A stretch of 19,420 bases of DNA, taken from Patescibacteria group bacterium. Its GTDB lineage: Bacteria; Patescibacteriota; Microgenomatia; UBA1400; PJMF01. Below, one piece after another: positions 14,925-19,420 of this stretch. The notes beneath the pieces are model-generated. The model was not told where the DNA came from. It did no database searches and saw only the letters and a list, made by a program, of their open reading frames with translations. The stretch covers positions 1 through 19,420 of the forward strand of contig JAHJBU010000006.1 of NCBI GenBank assembly GCA_018813375.1, in the 5' to 3' direction. The position numbers were made by a program, and so were the translations under genes. The first letter of the stretch is position 1, and every line of letters begins with the position of its first letter.

Positions 14925-14948
14925 ACTGAGCCAGAGACTGAGCCTTAA
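14811..14948 (+). repeat. TEPQ-type coding repeat tract that runs past the stop codon
   Basis: Imperfect repeats of ACTGAGCCTCAA and similar units encode TEPQ, ADPQ and FEPTEPQ. After the stop at 14922-14924 the same frame continues with TEPETEP and a second stop at 14946-14948. The protein was evidently longer and has recently been shortened by a stop created within the repeat array. Confidence 0.75.
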
Positions 14949-14959
14949 GACTTAAATCA

Positions 14960-16765
14960 ATGAAGAAAATTAGCTCTGCTACTTTATTAACCCTCACGGC
15001 TTTACTCCCCTTATTGGTTCTGCCCATTGGCGAAACTTTTGTGGTTGATACTAAACAATTTTTAGCTCTCCTAGTGGCTTTAATCTTACTAGCTCTAGCT
15101 GGAATCAAGATGTTAATAAAAAAAAGTATTGGTATTACTTTTTCCTCTTTTACCACTATTTTAGTAATTTTTGGCGCAGTAATTATTGCAGCAATATTTT
15201 TTACCAATAGCTACCCCGTAGATAATCTATTAGGTTTTGGAGGAGTGTATCTTACTATAATCCTACTTGCCTACTTAGGAACAAACCTAGCCGATAAAAA
15301 ATTTAATCAAACTTTTTTAACTGTTTTTGGAGCTAGCGCCAGCTTACTTAGCTTATCCTCAATTGGCATTAACCTCAGCCATAATCTATTATTTGGTCTA
15401 GTTGAATCACCATTAGTAGCAGCTCAAATACTGGTCGTGGCCTTAGCGGGCTTGCTTGCTTTAGTTATCATAACTCTTAAAAAGAGTAAGAAAGTTACTC
15501 TGTTAACCTGGGCCATGCTGGCTATAATTGTTGCTGGGCTTGGATTAAATCTGTACTCAATTTTACCAGCTCAACCATTTTCACCGATTTTGCCAGCTCA
15601 ACCATTTTCACCGATTTTACCGTCTTTAGCCGCCAGCTATTGGGTAGCGATTGATATGTTGCGCATCCCCCAAACTGCTATTTTAGGTGTTGGGCCCAAC
15701 AACTATCACCTTGCCTATGCACAGTTCAAGCCTGCTTGGATAAATCAAACTTCCTTGTGGAACATTCAGTTTACCAGCGGGTCCAATCTCCCATTGACTC
15801 TTCTAGTCTCTACTGGGGTACTTGGCTTAGCTAGCTGGCTCTACTTAGCACTAAAAATCCTCAAGCAAATTAAATATCAATCGAAACTATGGAGCTCGCC
15901 CCTAACTTGGATGTTGCTCACTCTCTTGACCTTACAGCTACTTCTACCACCCTTCACTTCTCTTTTAGTGTTATTCGGGTTGGTCTTAGCCGCCTGGCTA
16001 TCTTTACCAGTGCATAAATTTAAACAAATTACATACCATCATCAAGCTATTCAAGTGTTGGGGGTAGTATTATTAGTCGGCTTTGGCTTTGGTGCTTATG
16101 GCTTAGCTAGAGCTACTGCCGCCAACTACGCCTTTTTTATAGCCAATAAAGCTGGTCAAAATAATCAAATTACGCAAATGTACCAGCTTCAACAAAAAGC
16201 GATCTTGCTAAATCCCTACCTGGCTAACTACCGTCGTCGTTATGCTTTAACCAATCTCTCAATTGCTACCGCATTGGCTAATAAAACAAATCTAACAGAT
16301 CAAGAGCAAGCAAATATTCTACAGTTAATCCAACAAGCTATCAGAGAAAGCCGAGCAGCTACACAATTACAACCAGCAGACGTGCGCAATTGGCAAGTTT
16401 TAGCTCAAGTCTACAACAACCTCACAGACGTTGCTAAGGGCGCTGACCAATGGGCTGTTAACTCTTATGTCCAGGCTATTCAAGCCTCTCCATCTAATCC
16501 TGATTTAAGAATTGCTCTAGGCAGCATCTTTTACAACGTGGGTCAATATGACCAAGCTAGCCAACTTTTTACTCAGGCAATTGGGCTAAAACCTGATTAT
16601 GCTAATGCTCATTACAATCTAGCCAATACTCTCAAAAATCAAGGTAAATTAACTGAAGCAATAATATCTTATGAAAATGTTTTAAGCCTGGTTGAACCAG
16701 GTAGCAAAGATTATAAAGTAGCAGCCGAAGAACTAACTGCAGTCAGACAAGCCCTATCCCAGTAA
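14960..16765 (+). CDS. O-antigen ligase-like (Wzy_C) membrane protein with TPR tail, copy 2
   Basis: A 601-residue paralogue of the gene upstream with the same plan. It has about ten hydrophobic helices, then a Wzy_C-like segment near 235-300 (AILGVGPNNYHLAYAQFKP...TSGSNLPLTLLVSTGVLGLASWLYLAL). An external TPR region follows, ending with two clear repeats (ALGSIFYNVGQYDQASQLFTQAIGLKPDYANAHYNLANTLKNQGKL). It differs from copy 1 in lacking the Pro/Gln tail and in having a tandem ILPAQPFSP duplication near 205-220 just before the Wzy_C motif. Where copy 1 has N-E after the motif, this copy has N-L, so catalytic details may differ. It starts 35 bases after copy 1 with no clear Shine-Dalgarno and is probably cotranscribed. 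Its 3' end overlaps the convergent obg gene by 12 bases. Confidence 0.85.
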   Translation: MKKISSATLLTLTALLPLLVLPIGETFVVDTKQFLALLVALILLALAGIKMLIKKSIGITFSSFTTILVIFGAVIIAAIFFTNSYPVDNLLGFGGVYLTIILLAYLGTNLADKKFNQTFLTVFGASASLLSLSSIGINLSHNLLFGLVESPLVAAQILVVALAGLLALVIITLKKSKKVTLLTWAMLAIIVAGLGLNLYSILPAQPFSPILPAQPFSPILPSLAASYWVAIDMLRIPQTAILGVGPNNYHLAYAQFKPAWINQTSLWNIQFTSGSNLPLTLLVSTGVLGLASWLYLALKILKQIKYQSKLWSSPLTWMLLTLLTLQLLLPPFTSLLVLFGLVLAAWLSLPVHKFKQITYHHQAIQVLGVVLLVGFGFGAYGLARATAANYAFFIANKAGQNNQITQMYQLQQKAILLNPYLANYRRRYALTNLSIATALANKTNLTDQEQANILQLIQQAIRESRAATQLQPADVRNWQVLAQVYNNLTDVAKGADQWAVNSYVQAIQASPSNPDLRIALGSIFYNVGQYDQASQLFTQAIGLKPDYANAHYNLANTLKNQGKLTEAIISYENVLSLVEPGSKDYKVAAEELTAVRQALSQ

Positions 16766-17950
16766 ACCACTGAAAGCATCAAGTAATTTATCTATTCCTG
16801 ATTTAGTAGCCGCACTAAAAATTATTATCTCTTGTTTATGCAAAGCAAATAATTTCTTTATAGCAATAACTAATTCCTCAGAATATAAATCTTGCTTATT
16901 AATCCCCACCAAAAAAGATTTAGTTTTTAACTCCTGACCATAATCATCCAGTTCTTTTTGTAGTTTTAAAAACTGCTGGTAAAGGTAATCTGCTCTTTTT
17001 TTTACTGACAATTTTTCATCAAAAATTATTTCCTCTGATAAATACAACACAAACAGCAATAATCGACAGTGCTCTATGTGTCGCAAAAAGGCATGACCCA
17101 ACCCCTTGCCTTGGCTAGCGCCTTCAATTAATCCAGGAATGTCTGCTATGACCACTTCCCTTCCTTTTAGAGGCAATACTCCCAGATTAGGCTCAAGGGT
17201 AGTGAAAGGATAATCAGCCACCTTCGGTCTAGCCTTGGTTAAAACTGAAATCAGTGTGCTTTTACCAGCATTAGGAAATCCAACCAAACCAATATCAGCT
17301 AATAAAAGCTGTTCAAAAACTACAATTTTCTTCTCACCTGCACTGCCGCGCTCTGCCTCCAAAGGAGTAGTATTTGCTGGACCCTTAAAAGTATTATTTC
17401 CTCGCCCACCAAATCCACCTTGGCAAAGCATAACCTCTTGACCTGAAGCCGTTACTTCTAGCAACTGTTGCTTAGGCAGCTGATTAAAGTCAGCCTCTTG
17501 GTCAAACTTTAAAATCGGCTCTAATTCGTCCTCTTTTTTTAAAGGAACAGCTTGACCCTCAGCTTTTAGATAGAATTTTTTAATATCAACTTCATCTCTA
17601 TTTAAAAAGTAATCTAAACTATAACGCTCTCGTCGACGTTTACTGACCTGATTTTCTGCTAACAACCACACCCTCGTACCAATGGGTACCTCAATTACAA
17701 TATCTTTTCCTCGAAATCCCTTGCGCTTTTGTTTACCACCGGCCTGACCGCTGTCAGCCCGATACTCCTTAACTCCAGATAAATGAACTAAAGAACTTCT
17801 ATCTTTTGCCCCCTTGATAATAATATGACCCCCATCGCCACCATTACCCCCAGAAGGACCGCCTTTGGGAACATATTTCTCGCGACGAAAAGCCACCCTG
17901 CCATTACCACCGTCGCCAGCGCTTAAATATAGCTTGACTAAATCAATCAT
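16754..17950 (-). CDS. obgE: Obg-family GTPase (CgtA/ObgE) with an insert in the Obg fold
   Basis: A 398-residue GTPase of ribosome (50S) assembly and stress control. The glycine-rich Obg domain opens with AGDGGNG and GGPSGGNGGDGG. The G domain has G1 GFPNAGKST at 224-232, a switch segment YPFTTLEPNLG at 247-257, G3 DIPG at 270-273, G4 NKQD at 351-354 and G5 SAATKSG near 379. In most Obg proteins G1 is near residue 165, so this one carries roughly 58 extra residues. They lie around 97-165, a basic then acidic stretch (SKRRRERYSLDYF...KKEDELEPILKFD) within the Obg fold. There is no C-terminal OCT domain. The start at 17950 has a GAGAG Shine-Dalgarno, ten bases after the upstream ribbon-helix-helix gene, so the two are likely one operon. 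Confidence 0.95.
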   Translation of the reverse strand: MIDLVKLYLSAGDGGNGRVAFRREKYVPKGGPSGGNGGDGGHIIIKGAKDRSSLVHLSGVKEYRADSGQAGGKQKRKGFRGKDIVIEVPIGTRVWLLAENQVSKRRRERYSLDYFLNRDEVDIKKFYLKAEGQAVPLKKEDELEPILKFDQEADFNQLPKQQLLEVTASGQEVMLCQGGFGGRGNNTFKGPANTTPLEAERGSAGEKKIVVFEQLLLADIGLVGFPNAGKSTLISVLTKARPKVADYPFTTLEPNLGVLPLKGREVVIADIPGLIEGASQGKGLGHAFLRHIEHCRLLLFVLYLSEEIIFDEKLSVKKRADYLYQQFLKLQKELDDYGQELKTKSFLVGINKQDLYSEELVIAIKKLFALHKQEIIIFSAATKSGIDKLLDAFSGLLG

Positions 17951-17960
17951 AATAACTCTC

Positions 17961-18563
17961 TTATAATAACTCCGTAGTATACCCTATTTTACAAGCGATT
18001 AACTCTTTTCCTTGACGACGCAATAAAATTTTCCATTTCTTTTTTCTAAATTCAAAATCAACAAAAAAATAGTCTTTTAATCCAAGCTGTTTAATCTCTA
18101 ATGATTTATCTGGAAAAATATCTGTTTGTTTATTAGGGGAAACATCTGTTTGTTTATTGGGGGAAACATCTCTTTGCTTATTGGGGAAAAAATGCTGTAC
18201 TAATCTTTTGAAAGTTAATTGCACGCCCCTTCTTAATTCTGATGTTTCTTTTTTTATTGATGTTTCTTTTACTAGACGGTTGAGATCTTTTTGAAACTGC
18301 CTAGAAACTAAAACCCCGCTGTTGCAATCCTTTTTCAGGATGCTCGCACTATATTCTGTAAAAATTTGATCGTCCCAGCGTTGCATCTTTTCCCTGGATA
18401 TAAACATTATTAAACCAAGCCTTATTGCTTCACTTACGGTTGTAACAACCTTTCTTTCAATTAACCCATCAACTTGCTGGCGCAAATATTTTGGAAGAGA
18501 AATTGTTAATCTAGTAAAAGTCGCTTGTTTCTCTGTTGGGTTTGGCTCTATTGAATTTAGCAT
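17961..18563 (-). CDS. Ribbon-helix-helix protein starting inside a dispersed repeat
   Basis: A 200-residue protein of unknown role. Residues ~13-55 (FTRLTISLPKYLRQQVDGLIERKVVTTVSEAIRLGLIMFI) have the pattern of a ribbon-helix-helix DNA-binding domain: a beta strand, a helix, a turn and a second helix with SEAIR-x-GL. A polar helical middle, three eight-residue repeats (PNKQTDVS type) near 124-147, and a C-terminal segment rich in aromatic and basic residues follow. The first 11 residues (MLNSIEPNPTE) come from the repeat at 18532-18655. I chose the ATG at 18563; a TTG at 18581 would add six residues. It is followed closely by obg. It could be an antitoxin-like repressor, but no toxin gene is adjacent. 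Confidence 0.6.
   Translation of the reverse strand: MLNSIEPNPTEKQATFTRLTISLPKYLRQQVDGLIERKVVTTVSEAIRLGLIMFISREKMQRWDDQIFTEYSASILKKDCNSGVLVSRQFQKDLNRLVKETSIKKETSELRRGVQLTFKRLVQHFFPNKQRDVSPNKQTDVSPNKQTDIFPDKSLEIKQLGLKDYFFVDFEFRKKKWKILLRRQGKELIACKIGYTTELL
18121..18192 (-). repeat. Three 24-base tandem repeats inside the ribbon-helix-helix gene
   Basis: Units 18121-18144, 18145-18168 and 18169-18192 share TCTGTTTGTTTATTGGGG-type sequence; the first two differ at one base and the third at several. They encode the PNKQTDVS linker repeats, and in-frame copy changes would only lengthen or shorten the linker. Confidence 0.8.
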
Positions 18564-18655
18564 TGTCAAAAATGGTATCAAAACCGCACCATTTCTGACA
18601 GTGACAAAAGGAGACGTTTCTAAATGGTGCTAAAATGGTGTTAACAGTGACAAAA
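18532..18655 (-). repeat. Long dispersed repeat, right copy (B), inverted relative to A
   Basis: Read on the minus strand, TTTGTCACTGTTAAC, a variable stretch, then TAGAAACGTCTCCTTTTGTCAC and a block reaching CCAAACCCAACAGAG match copy A (10607-10743) almost base for base. A perfect nine-base inverted repeat, GCACCATTT / AAATGGTGC (18622-18630 and 18586-18594), brackets the conserved core. The repeat provides the first 11 codons of the ribbon-helix-helix gene. Together with copy A it brackets about 7.8 kb in inverted orientation. Confidence 0.78.
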
Positions 18656-18658
18656 AAA

Positions 18659-19420
18659 TTAATTTAAAAACTCCAGCGGATTTAACAATACTCCACCTTT
18701 ACGAACCTCAAAATGCAAATGAACACCAGTGCTGCGCCCAGTACTGCCCATCTGACCAATTACATCACCTCGATTAACTCGCTGTCCTGCTTTAACTTGA
18801 GCCATACTCAAGTGAGCATATAAAGTCACAAAACCATTGCCATGGTCAATGATAACTCGGTTACCATAGCCATAACCATCTAGCCACCCTGCACCAATCA
18901 CTACTCCACCATCAGCCGCCAAAATCGAACTAGATGACTTATTAGCAATATCAATCGCCTTATGATAAAACCTATAACCCTGAGTAATCCTACCTGATGT
19001 TGGCCAGACAAAACTGCCCGTGGCAGTTACGCTACCCGCGTCTGGAGTAATCTGAGCTTGCCTGGTCACGTACACACTGGCAACTGCCTCTGGTTTAACC
19101 CCATCTGGCACCATTAAATACTGCCCTGTGGCCAATTCAAAAGTTTCAGAGTTTAAAAATTCGTTAAAAGGATAATCTACAATCACCTGAGTTTCACTGC
19201 CCTGCAAACCATACTTCTTGCCAACTGAATAAATTGTTTCTCCTCTAGCCACCTTATGCCTAATACCATCTAAGGGTAAAATTTTTAATTCTTGCCCAGG
19301 TTTAAGCTTACTTTTTTCAGTCAAGTTGTTTTCCCACAAAATTGTGGTCAGTGCCAGACCATAGCGCTGCGCAATACTAGATAAAGTTTCACCTTCTGCT
19401 ATAGCGTGAATAATAATTTC
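18659..19420 (-). CDS. LysM-containing M23 peptidase (5' end beyond window)
   Basis: The reading frame is open to the window edge, so the gene is partial at its start; a TTG at 19337-19339 is not its beginning. The 27 codons before it encode EIIIHAIAEGETLSSIAQRYG..., the first half of a LysM domain that finishes with NNLTEKSKLKPGQELKI. A second LysM follows (HKVARGETIYSVGKKYGL...LATGQYLMVPDG). The C-terminal M23 domain starts at WPTSGRITQGY, with zinc ligands H and D in HKAID, then LYAHL and HLHFE, all intact. The enzyme should bind peptidoglycan through LysM and cleave its cross-links outside the membrane. The stop lies four bases from repeat copy B. The N-terminal signal cannot be seen. Confidence 0.93.
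   Translation of the reverse strand, partial: EIIIHAIAEGETLSSIAQRYGLALTTILWENNLTEKSKLKPGQELKILPLDGIRHKVARGETIYSVGKKYGLQGSETQVIVDYPFNEFLNSETFELATGQYLMVPDGVKPEAVASVYVTRQAQITPDAGSVTATGSFVWPTSGRITQGYRFYHKAIDIANKSSSSILAADGGVVIGAGWLDGYGYGNRVIIDHGNGFVTLYAHLSMAQVKAGQRVNRGDVIGQMGSTGRSTGVHLHFEVRKGGVLLNPLEFLN

Noticed and set aside
10607..18655. Composite transposon or insertion sequence
   Set aside because: The inverted copies are suggestive, but no transposase or recombinase gene lies between or beside them, so only the repeats are annotated.
18659..19339. Complete M23 gene starting at TTG 19339
   Set aside because: The same frame continues to the window edge and encodes the first half of a LysM domain, so the gene is partial.
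1..19420. Recoded UGA (as in Gracilibacteria)
   Set aside because: TGA acts as a normal stop (for example at the end of AbiEi copy 1), and no gene needs an in-frame TGA to be read through.

Overview
The window looks like a piece of a small-genome bacterium of the Candidate Phyla Radiation (Patescibacteria), most likely of the Microgenomates type. This is an inference from the gene mix: a giant N-terminally anchored LamG repeat protein, type IV pilin-like proteins, O-antigen-ligase-like membrane proteins with TPR tails, AbiE-type toxin-antitoxin pairs, a divergent Obg GTPase and a LysM/M23 peptidase, in moderately AT-rich DNA with TAA, TAG and TGA all used as stops. No rRNA, tRNA, CRISPR array or transposase gene is visible.

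Layout. Positions 1-880 hold a palindrome-rich regulatory region and a DUF3800 gene that ends in a long inverted-repeat terminator. Positions 910-6570 hold a degenerate copy of an adhesin 5' end followed by the intact 1749-residue adhesin (DUF2341 plus six LamG-like domains). Positions 6567-10490 hold three reverse-strand accessory cassettes: one AAA/DUF4143 ATPase and two AbiEi/AbiEii pairs. Each is bounded by a copy of the last 36-110 bases of the adhesin gene. Positions 10607-10743 hold a repeat that recurs inverted at 18532-18655. Between these two repeats lie three prepilins (two forward, one convergent), two tandem O-antigen-ligase/TPR genes, obg, and a ribbon-helix-helix gene that starts inside the right-hand repeat. 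The right end is a LysM/M23 peptidase that runs off the window.

How it fits together. Adhesin, pilins, ligase-like proteins and peptidase all concern the cell surface, while the ATPase, AbiE pairs and perhaps DUF3800 are defence or stability genes. The most unusual point is the cassette array: the adhesin's terminal LamG sequence appears four times as a direct repeat (6484, 7728, 9081, 10568), separating independent reverse-strand cassettes as though that sequence were an insertion or recombination site. LamG domain ends inside the adhesin are also conserved and C-rich while domain cores diverge, consistent with shuffling at the same motif.

Expression signals are unusually readable. Several first-in-operon genes have a -10 box five or six bases before the ATG and no Shine-Dalgarno, implying leaderless mRNA, whereas second genes of operons have Shine-Dalgarno sequences. 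Both AbiE operons carry a perfect palindrome over their promoter, as expected for autoregulation by AbiEi.
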